A stretch of DNA of 64,000 bases from contig NZ_JAUMKC010000006.1 in the NCBI RefSeq assembly GCF_030519355.1, positions 62,001-126,000 of the forward strand. The letters run 5' to 3'. This document shows positions 35,028 to 44,646 of this stretch, piece after piece. A program made the position numbers and the translations under genes. This stretch comes from Mucilaginibacter sp. L3T2-6 (lineage in GTDB: Bacteria > Bacteroidota > Bacteroidia > Sphingobacteriales > Sphingobacteriaceae). How positions within the stretch are numbered: position 1 is the stretch's first letter; each line of letters begins with the position of its first letter. Below the pieces are notes generated by a model. It was given only the letters and a program-made list of their open reading frames with translations. It did not search any database and was not told the DNA's origin.

Positions 35028-35882
35028 TCAAAGCATCTTTTGATAAACCCTTACATAGTCAACCTCAAATCGGCGTGGAAATTTTGTTGCACCTGGCTCT
35101 CCGCCGTTGTCGCCTCCGAGGGCCAGGTTGAGTAGAATATAATGTGGCTGTTTAAATGGGTTAAATCCTGATCCGTCCTGGTTAACAAGGTCTTTCAATT
35201 CGACACGGTTGAGTAATTGGTCGTCAACATATAAGCTGATGGAATTTTCGTCCCAGTCCATTCGCCAGATATGGAAATGCCTGCTCCAGCCGGTTCCTAA
35301 TGAGTTCAGTTGCTTGCGGTTGCTATACCATTTGGCATTATTAGGTTTTGCGGTACCACAGGCAATATTAGCCAGCAGCATGTTGCGATAATACTCCATT
35401 ATATCAATCTCGCCGTTTGACGGCCAGGGCTTGCTCACGCCTAATGTCCAAAACGCTGGCCATAAGCCCGGGTCGGTTTCAATACGGGCACGCATCACAA
35501 AGCGGCCATATCGCCAGCTATGCCGCCCACTGGTGTTCATGCTGGATGATGTATATGCTATAAATTCGCGGTTTGTTCTCCAGTCATTACTGCCTGCAAT
35601 GTAATTGGGGTTGGGTAAGTGTTCTTTCCTGACCTCTATTGTCAGCAAGCCATTTTTGCAAACAGCATTTTGCGGCTGGTACCATTGCGCTTCGTGGTTG
35701 CGCACAAAGCCCCGCTCAAACTTCCAGTTAGCGCTGTCCGGAGCTCCGTCTTTATTAAATTCATCAGCCCATACCAATTTGTAATGGCCGGTGGCATCCT
35801 TGTCATGGTCTTGGCCTTTCGCTGTAAAAGGAAGCAACGCAATGGTTAGAATGATCTGAACGTAAAATGTTTTCATGTGCAA
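35028..35882 (-). CDS. Secreted glycoside hydrolase family 16 (beta-glucanase type)
   Basis: The 284-residue enzyme has a signal peptide (TFYVQIILTIALLPFTAKGQ) and a GH16 beta-jelly-roll. The catalytic motif ExDxxE is exact: E158 (nucleophile), D160 and E163 (acid/base) in NGEIDIMEY. WPAFWTLG before it and PHYILLNLALGG after it are typical of the laminarinase branch, which cuts beta-1,3 or mixed-linkage glucan. Together with the GH30 and GH3 enzymes in this window it supports a beta-glucan-degrading capacity. The ATG at 35882 is followed by a second at 35876; either may be used. Confidence 0.92.
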   Translation of the reverse strand: MHMKTFYVQIILTIALLPFTAKGQDHDKDATGHYKLVWADEFNKDGAPDSANWKFERGFVRNHEAQWYQPQNAVCKNGLLTIEVRKEHLPNPNYIAGSNDWRTNREFIAYTSSSMNTSGRHSWRYGRFVMRARIETDPGLWPAFWTLGVSKPWPSNGEIDIMEYYRNMLLANIACGTAKPNNAKWYSNRKQLNSLGTGWSRHFHIWRMDWDENSISLYVDDQLLNRVELKDLVNQDGSGFNPFKQPHYILLNLALGGDNGGEPGATKFPRRFEVDYVRVYQKML

Positions 35883-35963
35883 GTGTCAATAAGCAAAAAT
35901 ACTGATTGATTGGCGCTTAATACGTACCGGTTGATTTTTGACAAATCTCAACACACCTGTTAA

Positions 35964-36335
35964 CTAGCGCCTGATTTCCAGCACCGGCTTATTCATTACC
36001 TTATAAAAAAATATTGCCCCGATAACGTAAAGTACAATGTCAAGCCAATCCTTTGTATAAGTTTTGGAATAGGCAGGGAGCAGCACTTCGAATACCAGGG
36101 ATACGTAAGCGGTAATAAAAGCAATGTGCCCAATAGATAGCGTGTAAAAATCGCTTTTGATAACAACTATCCGCTGAAAGCAAAGTGCAAGATTGGCTAT
36201 TACGGGGATGGCGAAAAAATCGGAGATGTAGCCATTTATGTATTGCGGCAAAGGATGGCCAAGTTTACGCGTGATAAATACAAGCAGCCAAACCAGGCAA
36301 CCGGCAATAAACCATTTGTTAAGCAAGGTTTTCAT
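35964..36335 (-). CDS. Small membrane protein, 123 aa
   Basis: The protein has about four hydrophobic segments (for example WFIAGCLVWLLVFI, FFAIPVIANLALCF, IGHIAFITAYVSLVFEVLL and WLDIVLYVIGAIFFY) and ends with a basic tail (EIRR). No family is recognised with confidence. It starts at 36335, directly after the stop of the zinc-ribbon gene (36336-36338), with no gap, so the two form a tight operon and may act together. Confidence 0.7.
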   Translation of the reverse strand: MKTLLNKWFIAGCLVWLLVFITRKLGHPLPQYINGYISDFFAIPVIANLALCFQRIVVIKSDFYTLSIGHIAFITAYVSLVFEVLLPAYSKTYTKDWLDIVLYVIGAIFFYKVMNKPVLEIRR

Positions 36336-36650
36336 TTATCCCGGCAGGATACTGATCAGTACGATGATGATCGTAACGACCACAAAGAACAGTACCTGCA
36401 TTATAATCGTCCACCAGCGTAAGGCATTCAGCAAGCGTTTGCCCAGGCGTTTTAGCGGACCGTCTTCGGGCCTGATGATTAATATGTTTCTTTCTCTTGC
36501 GGCCTCTCCGCGGATTTTTCTTTCAACCTCGCGCGAGAACTGCCGGGTTTCTAAAAAGCCATTGCAATGCAGGCAGCGATCATCTATTTTGCCGTCCCAC
36601 ATTGTCCATTGGCCGCAGTGCGGACATTTAATTTCTCTAACCTGGCTCAT
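36336..36650 (-). CDS. Zinc-ribbon membrane-anchored protein, 104 aa
   Basis: Two CxxC pairs, C9/C12 (KCPHCG) and C26/C29 (RCLHCN), form a zinc ribbon at the N-terminus. A charged linker (SREVERKIRGEAARE) follows, and a single membrane helix lies at the C-terminus (IIMQVLFFVVVTIIIVLISI). The layout suggests a cytosolic ribbon tethered to the membrane. Function unknown. It is the first gene of a two-gene operon with the small membrane protein directly downstream. Confidence 0.75.
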   Translation of the reverse strand: MSQVREIKCPHCGQWTMWDGKIDDRCLHCNGFLETRQFSREVERKIRGEAARERNILIIRPEDGPLKRLGKRLLNALRWWTIIMQVLFFVVVTIIIVLISILPG

Positions 36651-36858
36651 AGGGTTTTAATCAATGCCCAAAGGTAAGCAATCTGCCCGAAAGTCCTTTC
36701 CGTCTATATTCTATTCCTGTTCATCTATTAAAATTTTATTTTTTATTAGCTATATTTACATTTAATTGTGTCAAAAAAACACAATGAACACGCCTTGCCG
36801 GTTGTTTCAAAAATTCTTTTATAAACCAATTATCTAAAACAATTACCGCACGCTAAGT

Positions 36859-39438
36859 ATGAAAAAATCCTTACAGTTTATTGTGCTGACCGGTGTCGCC
36901 GCGGCATCCGTAATCCTATTCGCCGGAATGTCTGCCGGAACATCTTCCTATACGCAACAGTTTTTGCCTGACAGTTCAGGAATTGTATTGGTAAAAAATG
37001 TTAACGGGCCAACGCTTGGTTACTCCACAAAGTCAGGCGTTAAGATTTTAACGGTTGATGGTTTTTCGTTTAAGGATTTAAACAAGAACGGCCAACTGGA
37101 TAAATACGAGGATTGGCGTTTGCCGGTTGATGAGCGCGCTAAGGACCTGGCATCGAAAATGAGCGTTGAGCAGATTGCCGGTTTAATGCTGTACAGTGCG
37201 CACCAGGCAATACCTGCTATGCCGGGGCCGATGGGTGCAGCCACTTATAATGGTAAGCCATTCCCGCAGAGCGGGGCAAAAGCATCTGATCTGACTGACC
37301 AGCAAAAAGCATTTTTAATTCATGATAACCTGAGGCACGTACTGGTTACATCGGTACAAAGCCCGGCGGTGGCTGCCGAGTGGAACAACAATGTGCAGGC
37401 ATTGGTTGAGGGCAGCGGCTTTGGCATACCGGCTAACAACAGCTCCGATCCGCGGCATGGCACCAACTCGGGCGTGGAATATACTGCCGGTGCAGGCGGC
37501 AAGATCTCCCAATGGCCCGACCAATTGGGCCTGGCAGCAACATTCGACCCTGCTTTGGTGCAGCAGTTTGGGAATATAGCGGCCACAGAATACCGTGCAT
37601 TGGGCATAGCAACTGCCTTGTCGCCACAAATAGACCTGGGCTCCGAGCCCAGGTGGGTACGCATCAACGGCACTTTTGGGGAAGACCCGCAATTGGATGC
37701 TGATATGGCCCGTGCATACGTGGATGGGTTTCAAACATCAACCGGCGATAAGGAGATCCGGGGCGGATGGGGATATAACAGCGTTAATGCTATGATGAAG
37801 CACTGGCCCGGCGGCGGCCCGGAGGAGGGCGGGCGCGATGCGCATTTCGCTTATGGAAAGTTTGCCGTTTATCCCGGAAATAATTTCGATGAGCACCTGG
37901 TATCATTTGTGGACGGAGCGTTGAAGTTGCAGGGTAAAACAATGATGGCCTCGGCCGTGATGCCTTATTATACCATATCATACGGCAGGGATATTAAAAA
38001 TAAGGAAGACCGGGGCAACAGCTATAGCAAATACCTGATTACCGATTTGCTTCGCACCAAATATGGTTACGATGGCGTAGTTTGTACCGACTGGCTGGTT
38101 ACAGCCGACGAAGGTAAAACGCCTGATGTTTTCGCAGGCAAATCGTGGGGAATGGAGGACAAAACCGTCGCCGAGCGTCATTATAAAGTTTTGATGGCGG
38201 GAGTTGACCAGTTTGGAGGCAATAATGTGGCCGGCCCCGTAATTGAAGCCTACCAAATGGGTGTGAAGGAACATGGCGAGCCATTTATGCGTGCACGGTT
38301 TGAACAATCGGCAGTCAGGCTGTTACGCAACATTTTCAGGGTAGGGCTTTTCGAAAATCCGTACCTGGATGTAGAAACATCGAAAAAGACCGTTGGTAAG
38401 CCGGAGTTTATGACGGCAGGTTATAACGCACAGCTGAAATCTATCGTTATGCTGAAGAATGCCGCCAACGTATTGCCGCTAAAAAAAGGAACGACCGTAT
38501 ACCTGCCAAAAAAATATACGCCATCAATGAAGGGCTTTTTTGGCCCGCCGTCCAAGGAGAAATTTGAGGACGCGGTAAGCGAGGAGCTGACGAAGAAATA
38601 TTATAACGTTACCGATGACCCGGCTAAAGCTGATTGCGCAATAGTTTTTGTAAGCAGCCCGAGTGGCGGCGCAGGTTATGATGCGGACGATGTAAAAGCG
38701 GGAGGAAATGGCTATGTTCCTATCACCCTGCAATATGGCCCGTACACGGCAACTTATGCCCGTGAGCACAGCATTGCTGCTGGTGACCCCGCCGAGCCAA
38801 ATGTTACCGACAGAACTTACAAAGGCAAAAGCATAACTGCCGCCAATATTACCGACCTGAAAACCATCAAGGAAACAAAAGCGGCGATGAAAGGCAAGCC
38901 GGTTATTGTGGTAATAACACTTTCTAAACCGGCAATTCTCGCCGAATTTGAAAAAGATGCCAATGCCATTGTAGCCAGCTTCGGTGTGCAGAACCAGGCG
39001 ATACTGGACATTATTTCCGGTGCTGCGGAGCCATCCGGTCTGCTGCCATTCCAGATGCCCGCCGATATGAAGACTGTTGAACTGCAGGATGAGGATATCC
39101 CGCATGACATGATCTGCTATACTGATGCAGCAGGACATACCTACGACTTTGGCTTCGGCATGAACTGGAAAGGCGTAATAAATGATGCACGTACACGGCG
39201 GTACGTAAATCGCGTTATACAGCCAATTATCAGCGCTAAGGGTAACAGGGTAACCATCAGCAGCGCAACGAACGGTGCTAAAGTTTATTACACCACAGAC
39301 GGCTCGACGCCATCGTTTACCAAAGAAAACGAATACTCAAAACCATTTATCGCCGAAAAGGGTTCAACAATAAAGGCCATTGCGAAGGTTTATGGTGTTG
39401 ATAACAGCAGGCTGGTGGTGTATAAGATGAAAGAATAG
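36859..39438 (+). CDS. Glycoside hydrolase family 3 (beta-glucosidase/exo-glucanase type)
   Basis: The 859-residue exported enzyme has a GH3 N-terminal barrel (about 85-400; the substrate-loop signature KHWPGGGPEEGGRDAH is present), and the catalytic aspartate D411 in GVVCTDWLVT (nucleophile, TDW for the usual SDW). A GH3 C-terminal alpha/beta sandwich follows (about 460-770). A short beta domain (VYYTTDGSTPSFTKENEYS) of the chitobiase-C-terminal/Fn3-like type comes last. GH3 enzymes trim glucose or glucose-like units from ends of beta-glycans. The leader is a hydrophobic signal peptide. The acid/base is not assigned with confidence. Confidence 0.92.
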   Translation: MKKSLQFIVLTGVAAASVILFAGMSAGTSSYTQQFLPDSSGIVLVKNVNGPTLGYSTKSGVKILTVDGFSFKDLNKNGQLDKYEDWRLPVDERAKDLASKMSVEQIAGLMLYSAHQAIPAMPGPMGAATYNGKPFPQSGAKASDLTDQQKAFLIHDNLRHVLVTSVQSPAVAAEWNNNVQALVEGSGFGIPANNSSDPRHGTNSGVEYTAGAGGKISQWPDQLGLAATFDPALVQQFGNIAATEYRALGIATALSPQIDLGSEPRWVRINGTFGEDPQLDADMARAYVDGFQTSTGDKEIRGGWGYNSVNAMMKHWPGGGPEEGGRDAHFAYGKFAVYPGNNFDEHLVSFVDGALKLQGKTMMASAVMPYYTISYGRDIKNKEDRGNSYSKYLITDLLRTKYGYDGVVCTDWLVTADEGKTPDVFAGKSWGMEDKTVAERHYKVLMAGVDQFGGNNVAGPVIEAYQMGVKEHGEPFMRARFEQSAVRLLRNIFRVGLFENPYLDVETSKKTVGKPEFMTAGYNAQLKSIVMLKNAANVLPLKKGTTVYLPKKYTPSMKGFFGPPSKEKFEDAVSEELTKKYYNVTDDPAKADCAIVFVSSPSGGAGYDADDVKAGGNGYVPITLQYGPYTATYAREHSIAAGDPAEPNVTDRTYKGKSITAANITDLKTIKETKAAMKGKPVIVVITLSKPAILAEFEKDANAIVASFGVQNQAILDIISGAAEPSGLLPFQMPADMKTVELQDEDIPHDMICYTDAAGHTYDFGFGMNWKGVINDARTRRYVNRVIQPIISAKGNRVTISSATNGAKVYYTTDGSTPSFTKENEYSKPFIAEKGSTIKAIAKVYGVDNSRLVVYKMKE

Positions 39439-39454
39439 TATATTTTTAGTTTTT

Positions 39455-39499
39455 CATGGCCACGAGGTTGCTTCGTTTCACGCAATGACAAGATTTTTT
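39455..39499. repeat. CAATGACA-type repeat downstream of GH3 gene
   Basis: GAGGTTGCTTCGTTTCACGC, then AATGACAAGATTTTTTT (39463-39499). A similar sequence, GAGGCGATTCCGTTTCGCAC then AATGACAAATTTTTTA, lies just after the GH30 gene (4242-4278). Confidence 0.55.
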
Positions 39500-39515
39500 T
39501 AGCAATCAGATAAAT

Positions 39516-40625
39516 ATGAAAAAGTTATTCATCACGCTAATATTTTCGGCAGTAACGGCCGGGGCATTTTCCCAGGGTCACTGGCAATTGCTTAAAGGTA
39601 AAGATCAACCCGGATCCCGCGGTGAATGCAGTTTGGCGGTTGCCGGTGGTAAATTGTACTTGATTGGCGGCGATGGCGGCGCCCGGCCGGTGGAAGCTTA
39701 TGATCCTGCAACAAACACCTGGGCCAAAAAAGCCGTTGCGCCATTCACCATGCATCATTTTCAGTCGGTTGGCCTCGGCGATAAAGTTTATGTGCTTGAT
39801 GCTTTTTACGAAGGGGGGTATCCAGACCAGGTACCTTTGCCCAACGTTTACAGCTATGATACCAAAAAAGACAGCTGGCAAAAGCTGGCCGAAATTCCTG
39901 CTGACAGGCGCAGGGCAGGCGCGGGTGAGGCTGTTTACAATGGTAAGATTTATATTGTTTGCGGTATAACACATGGCCACCGCAGCGGCACTAACGGTAT
40001 GTTTGATTGCTATGACCCGGTTACTGACAAGTGGACAACCCTGCCCGACGCGCCACACATTCGCGATCATAGCATGGCAGTGGTTGTGGGCGATAAACTA
40101 TATGCGGTTGGCGGAAGGAATACCAGCCTGCACGATGCCAATAATTTTATGTCGTTTTTTGATAAGGTGGTGCTTGACGTGGATTGTTATGATTTTAAAA
40201 CCGGGAAATGGAGCACATTGGCTGCAAAATTACCTATGGGCACAGGCGGCGGTACCGCGGTTAACCTGGACGGAAAGATATTCTATATCGGCGGGGAGCG
40301 TGCAACTGCTACCAGACCTAATGGCCCGCAAAAGGATGTATACTGCCTGGACCCGCAGAAAGATAAACAATGGACGAAAGTTGCTGATCTGAACAGAGCG
40401 CGTAACGGGGTCGGTGGCGCAGTGCTGAACCATAAGATATATATTGCCGGCGGTGCGAGCGGGCCGGGCGGGCCACCGCCAAAGCCATTAGCGCAGGGCG
40501 CCAACCCGCCGCCTCCGCCTGCGGCGACTAAAACCGGAAATAATCCGCCGCCAAAGGGCTCTCCGCCGGGGCCGCCATCCGAACAGGGAGACATTGCGCT
40601 GGAGGTGTATTATCCCGGGCATTAG
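39516..40625 (+). CDS. Secreted Kelch-repeat protein with proline-rich tail
   Basis: The 369-residue protein has a signal peptide (MKKLFITLIFSAVTAGAFSQ). Five or so kelch blades follow (residues about 30-310; each with a GG pair and a Y..W pattern such as KLYLIGGDGGARPVEAYDPA and NTWAKK), forming a beta-propeller. The last 55 residues are unusually rich in proline and glycine (GGPPPKPLAQGANPPPPP). Kelch propellers often bind sugars or proteins; some bacterial ones are sialate mutarotases, but the conserved Asn/Arg/Glu pattern of those enzymes is not evident to me. It lies between GH3 and an esterase gene. Confidence 0.8.
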   Translation: MKKLFITLIFSAVTAGAFSQGHWQLLKGKDQPGSRGECSLAVAGGKLYLIGGDGGARPVEAYDPATNTWAKKAVAPFTMHHFQSVGLGDKVYVLDAFYEGGYPDQVPLPNVYSYDTKKDSWQKLAEIPADRRRAGAGEAVYNGKIYIVCGITHGHRSGTNGMFDCYDPVTDKWTTLPDAPHIRDHSMAVVVGDKLYAVGGRNTSLHDANNFMSFFDKVVLDVDCYDFKTGKWSTLAAKLPMGTGGGTAVNLDGKIFYIGGERATATRPNGPQKDVYCLDPQKDKQWTKVADLNRARNGVGGAVLNHKIYIAGGASGPGGPPPKPLAQGANPPPPPAATKTGNNPPPKGSPPGPPSEQGDIALEVYYPGH

Positions 40626-40701
40626 TTTGGTTTGGCGACGGCACGTTGCTTATAATGGTTGGATTAGTTATCTTTATAAAACCTATAAAACTAAATCCGC
40701 C

Positions 40702-41568
40702 ATGCGAAAGCTGTTAACCTTACTCTTCCTTTATCCCGCATTATTATGGGCGCAAACTGAACCGGCGGTGATCCCGCTATGGGAAAAAGGCGCACCCGGT
40801 TTTGAAAGCCGCCGGAATGAGCCCGAACTGGCTAAAGATTATTGGGTACGGAATATACACAATCCCTCGCTGACAGTTTTTCTGCCGCCAAAAGATAAAG
40901 CCAACGGGTCGGCAGTAGTTATTTGCCCGGGTGGCGGGCATAGGTTATTGGTTTATACCGCGGAAGGGGTAGATCCCGCCAAATTTCTGAATAACCTGGG
41001 CGTTACAGTATTTGTATTAAAATATCGTTTGGGGCGGGATACTTTATCGCCCTACAAAATAGATGTTCATGCCAAACAGGATGGTTTCCGTGCCATGCGG
41101 CTTGTACGCAGCCGGGCTGCCGAATTTGCCCTGGATACCAACCGTATCGGCCTGATGGGCTTTTCAGCAGGCGGTGAGGTAGTGGATATGGTGGCATTCG
41201 GTAAAGGGCCGGGCGACCCTAAAGCCGCCGACCCGGTAGATCGTCAAAATGCCAGGCCATCATTCATTATCCAGATCTATCCAGGCCCCCTGTATGTTCC
41301 TGAGGTAGTACCGGCAAATGCGCCGCCTGCCTTTCTGCTGGCTGCCAATGACGACCCGTGTTGCGCTGTACCCATAATACAGTTATTGCAGCGGTACCGC
41401 GACGCGAAAGTTCCCGTTGAAGCGCATTTATTTACCAGCGGAGGCCACGGATTTAATATGGGCCAGCGCTCAAAACTAAAGTCAATCAACACCTGGCCGC
41501 AGCGACTGGCCGACTGGCTGTCTGATAATCATATTCTGCAGCCGGATCGGCCTAAGGTTATGCATTGA
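40702..41568 (+). CDS. Secreted alpha/beta hydrolase (acetyl esterase-like)
   Basis: The 288-residue exported hydrolase has a signal peptide (MRKLLTLLFLYPALLWAQ). The oxyanion region is AVVICPGGGH and the nucleophile serine S155 lies in GFSAGGE. The histidine of the triad probably lies in SGGHGFNMGQ near the C-terminus, with an aspartate in ANDDPCC. This is the layout of carbohydrate acetyl esterases of the BD-FAE/esterase-lipase kind, often encoded with plant or fungal glycan hydrolases. I chose the ATG at 40702. The longer frame from 40594 overlaps the Kelch gene by 32 bases and carries no signal peptide at its start. Confidence 0.85.
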   Translation: MRKLLTLLFLYPALLWAQTEPAVIPLWEKGAPGFESRRNEPELAKDYWVRNIHNPSLTVFLPPKDKANGSAVVICPGGGHRLLVYTAEGVDPAKFLNNLGVTVFVLKYRLGRDTLSPYKIDVHAKQDGFRAMRLVRSRAAEFALDTNRIGLMGFSAGGEVVDMVAFGKGPGDPKAADPVDRQNARPSFIIQIYPGPLYVPEVVPANAPPAFLLAANDDPCCAVPIIQLLQRYRDAKVPVEAHLFTSGGHGFNMGQRSKLKSINTWPQRLADWLSDNHILQPDRPKVMH

Positions 41569-41706
41569 GGGATTTGGAAAGCCGGTTGAATAATGACCTT
41601 TCTTTTGATGGTAAATTTAGATTCCCGGTAAACTCAACGTAATATTCCTTAAAAGCTAAATCATATTCTTCAAACAAGTGTTATATTGTATCAAATCAAA
41701 AGAATC

Positions 41707-42003
41707 ATGGCAAATTTCCAGGAGATAATAGCATCGGAGAAACCGGTATTGGTTGATTTTTCGGCAGAGTGGTGCGGACCATGTAAAATGATGCCGCCTA
41801 TTTTAAAACAGGTAAAGGAGGCCCTTGGCGATAAGGTAACCATCATTAAAATAGATATCGACAAAAACCCGCAGGCCGCTAATGCTTATCGCGTGCAGAG
41901 CGTGCCTACGCTGATGATATTTAAAAACAGCGAAACCAAGTGGCGCCAAAGCGGCGTAATGCAAGCCGGGCCTTTGCAGCAGGTAATACAGCAATTTGTT
42001 TAA
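41707..42003 (+). CDS. trxA: Thioredoxin
   Basis: This 98-residue thioredoxin has the canonical active site WCGPC (C23, C26) after VLVDFSAE, and the conserved cis-proline in VPTLMIF. It reduces protein disulfides in the cytoplasm. The start ATG at 41707 gives [18 protein letters not shown]. Several thioredoxins are usual in this phylum. The next gene converges on it. Confidence 0.95.
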   Translation: MANFQEIIASEKPVLVDFSAEWCGPCKMMPPILKQVKEALGDKVTIIKIDIDKNPQAANAYRVQSVPTLMIFKNSETKWRQSGVMQAGPLQQVIQQFV

Positions 42004-42111
42004 AGAAAGGTGAAACCTGTAAGGGCAAAGACGAAAGGGTTCGTTTACAGAAAATATCCAGAGGCATAGGCCAGACTTACTTTTTGAAATTTCGTGAGTC
42101 TCAGCACATAC

Positions 42112-44646
42112 TTACACATTCCCCATTTGCGGGTCGCTGAAAGTGGATTTGCCTGTTTCAACACGTCCGGCATAGCGCTTTTCAAATGCAGGAAAATTAT
42201 TAATCTTTACTGTAAAATCGTACCAGTTGTGGTGGTTTGCGAGGTTTAATATAACTGTTGATTTTGACCCCGCCGGAACGGTCAGGGTTTTATTATTCAT
42301 TTTGTAACCAACATCCGTAATTACTACATGATGCGGTGTTTTGCTGTTGTTATGTAACGTAAGCTCTAAGTTCCCCGTTAGGGCTGACTTGCCTGCATTA
42401 GCGGTTTGATATTCGCAGCTTATCTCAAAATCAGGGTCTTTTGCATTTCCTTTAAATTCACGGTAAAAGCCATTCGGCCCATATACGCGCAGGTGGTAAT
42501 TGCTGTTTTCAAAGTCAGTGAGCGGCCATTCATCTGTGACTGTATCCCCGGCTTTGGCGGTATATGCCCAGGTGCGCACGTTTTCATTCAGGTATTTACC
42601 CGGTGCATAAACATTAAACGGAGAACCAATAGCAGCATTACCGAAAGCCTTGTCGCTTGCGGTAAATTTCAAGCCGAAGGACTTCTTATCAGCGCTTAGT
42701 TTACCATCAGCATATAGCTGGTAAGGCAATGCGCAGGATGGCTTTATACCTTTTTCCTGCTTCGGCATATAAGGCGAGGTATGCGGGGCTTTGTTGATCA
42801 CGGCAATTTCGTCGGCGGTAAGCAGCTTATAATCGTCAGGTACCTTTTTAAATTTAGCCTTATGAATGCTCTCGATGGTTGCATCCTTGCCAAGAGAAGC
42901 CGGTTTCGGGATTTCCCCGCCGTTATATGGCCTGAATACAGATGTTAAATCTCCGCAAACGGTACGGCGCCAGTCGCTGATGTTCGGTTCGGTTATCTTT
43001 TTGCCGGTTTTGTGGCTCAGAAATTTCTCCAGGAATTGCAGGGTAGAGGTATGGTCGAAAACTTCGGAGTTTACGTAACCGCCTTTACTCCACGGCGAAG
43101 CAATTACTAATGGCACGCGGAAGCCGAGGCCGATTGGCGCTTCCCTTTCATATTTTTCAGGGAAATTGTTACGGGCAAGCTCCTGCTCCCGGGTTACAAA
43201 CTCAACACGGGTATCTATACCGGCTGATACCTTCCCTGTCCCTTCTTTGTGCGAATGGGGGGCTGTAAAAGGGGGAACGTGGTCAAAGTAACCATCGTTT
43301 TCATCATACGCCAGAATAAAAATGGTTTTTTTCCAAACCTCGGGATTGCTGGTTAAAATATCCATCACTTCTGAAATATACCATGCGCCAAACCAGGCCG
43401 AGCTGGGGTGGTCTGAGAATGCTTCAGGTGCGGTTAACCACGAAACGGTTGGCAGTTTGCCATTGTTTACATCAGCCCTGAACTGGTGCAGCACATCGCC
43501 CTTCGGCACTTTAAGCTCACGTGCTGTGCCGTTATCGTCATATTTCAAATCAATCAGTGTACGATAATCAGGGTCGTTTTTATTGTTGCTGAAAGCTTTG
43601 GCGTGCAGGGCTTTTTCCCTTTCGGATAGCTTGTCGAACATACCTGCTTTATAACTATCGCGCTCCTTGTTTACGGAGCCGAGATAATTCTTCATCTCCC
43701 TTAGTTGTTTTTTAAGGTGGTCAATATGGGCATCTCCGGCGGGCAGGGCGTCAATTTGTTTTTGCAACGCATCTATTTTTGCGGGCAGCTCTGCCGACCT
43801 CTTCTCCATCGCAGCAACATGCGGCGGGTATAAATGGATATTGTACTGGCCGAAAAATTCCAAAGGATTGTCCTGGAAATTCGACAGCCAAAGGTCTTCT
43901 TCGCCTTCAAAACCGGTATCGATAGCTACTTCGTTCTGGTAGCAGTTCCACGATATGCCGGCATCTTCCAAACGTTCGGGAAAGGTCTTCCATTTTAAAG
44001 TACCATAGTCCATATCGTCATTCCAAACGTGGGCCAGCGAGTTTTCGTCAGGCGTTTCGCGGATGGTGCCGGTCCAAAAGTAGAGCCTGTTTGGATTGGT
44101 GCCTGTAAGTGCTGAGCAAAAGTTCTGGTCGCAAACTGTAAAAGCATCGGCCAAAGCATAATAAAAAGGGATATCCTCGCGGGTATGATAACCAAGGGTA
44201 AGCGGCATGTGGGCATACTCCCTGTTGCCGCTCCGCTTGTTTTCGAGCCATTTATCAAATTTACCGTCATTACGGGCATTTACCTGGTTGCGCCACGAAT
44301 GCGGCAGCGAACTCATCCAGGTAGTTTTGGTGTTTTTTATGTCGAGGCGGAACGGTGCATAGGTTTCGCCTTTAGGGTTGGATTGCAGCCAGACTTTATT
44401 TTTATTAGGCAGATCAATAGCGCGTGGGTCGTTATAACCGCGTACGCCTTTCAGCGTGCCGTACACATGGTCGAACGATCGGTTTTCCTGCATCAGGATA
44501 ACAATATGTTCAGCATCCAGGTAGGTGGTCCCCGGCGCAGGGTTAATGGCCATTGCCTTTTGGATAGACGCCGGTATTAAACCCGATAAACTTGTTGCGC
44601 CTGCAAGCATTGCTGCTTTCTTTATAAAATTTCTCCTGGTATCCAT
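42112..44646 (-). CDS. Phosphocholine-type phospholipase C
   Basis: The 844-residue enzyme begins with a Tat-type signal (MDTRRNFIKKAAMLAGATSL), so it is exported folded. The phosphoesterase domain has the family start HIVILMQENRSFDHVYG, with metal and nucleophile residues in the E-N-R-S-F-D-H block, then DENDGYFDHVPPF. Two C-terminal DUF756 beta domains (about 620-840) are typical of bacterial non-specific PLC that hydrolyse phosphatidylcholine or sphingomyelin to diacylglycerol/ceramide plus a phosphorylated head group. It lies 115 bases downstream of the TIGR03364-type oxidoreductase on the same strand, so it may be part of that operon. In this locus it would release head groups for the phosphonate and phosphate enzymes. 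Confidence 0.9.
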   Translation of the reverse strand: MDTRRNFIKKAAMLAGATSLSGLIPASIQKAMAINPAPGTTYLDAEHIVILMQENRSFDHVYGTLKGVRGYNDPRAIDLPNKNKVWLQSNPKGETYAPFRLDIKNTKTTWMSSLPHSWRNQVNARNDGKFDKWLENKRSGNREYAHMPLTLGYHTREDIPFYYALADAFTVCDQNFCSALTGTNPNRLYFWTGTIRETPDENSLAHVWNDDMDYGTLKWKTFPERLEDAGISWNCYQNEVAIDTGFEGEEDLWLSNFQDNPLEFFGQYNIHLYPPHVAAMEKRSAELPAKIDALQKQIDALPAGDAHIDHLKKQLREMKNYLGSVNKERDSYKAGMFDKLSEREKALHAKAFSNNKNDPDYRTLIDLKYDDNGTARELKVPKGDVLHQFRADVNNGKLPTVSWLTAPEAFSDHPSSAWFGAWYISEVMDILTSNPEVWKKTIFILAYDENDGYFDHVPPFTAPHSHKEGTGKVSAGIDTRVEFVTREQELARNNFPEKYEREAPIGLGFRVPLVIASPWSKGGYVNSEVFDHTSTLQFLEKFLSHKTGKKITEPNISDWRRTVCGDLTSVFRPYNGGEIPKPASLGKDATIESIHKAKFKKVPDDYKLLTADEIAVINKAPHTSPYMPKQEKGIKPSCALPYQLYADGKLSADKKSFGLKFTASDKAFGNAAIGSPFNVYAPGKYLNENVRTWAYTAKAGDTVTDEWPLTDFENSNYHLRVYGPNGFYREFKGNAKDPDFEISCEYQTANAGKSALTGNLELTLHNNSKTPHHVVITDVGYKMNNKTLTVPAGSKSTVILNLANHHNWYDFTVKINNFPAFEKRYAGRVETGKSTFSDPQMGNV

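Noticed and set aside
37315..38307. Several long antisense open frames across the GH3 gene
   Set aside because: They mirror a highly expressed-type coding region on the forward strand with intact GH3 motifs. The antisense peptides have no family features.
40594..40701. Upstream extension of the esterase frame
   Set aside because: It overlaps the Kelch gene and would hide the signal peptide that starts at 40702.
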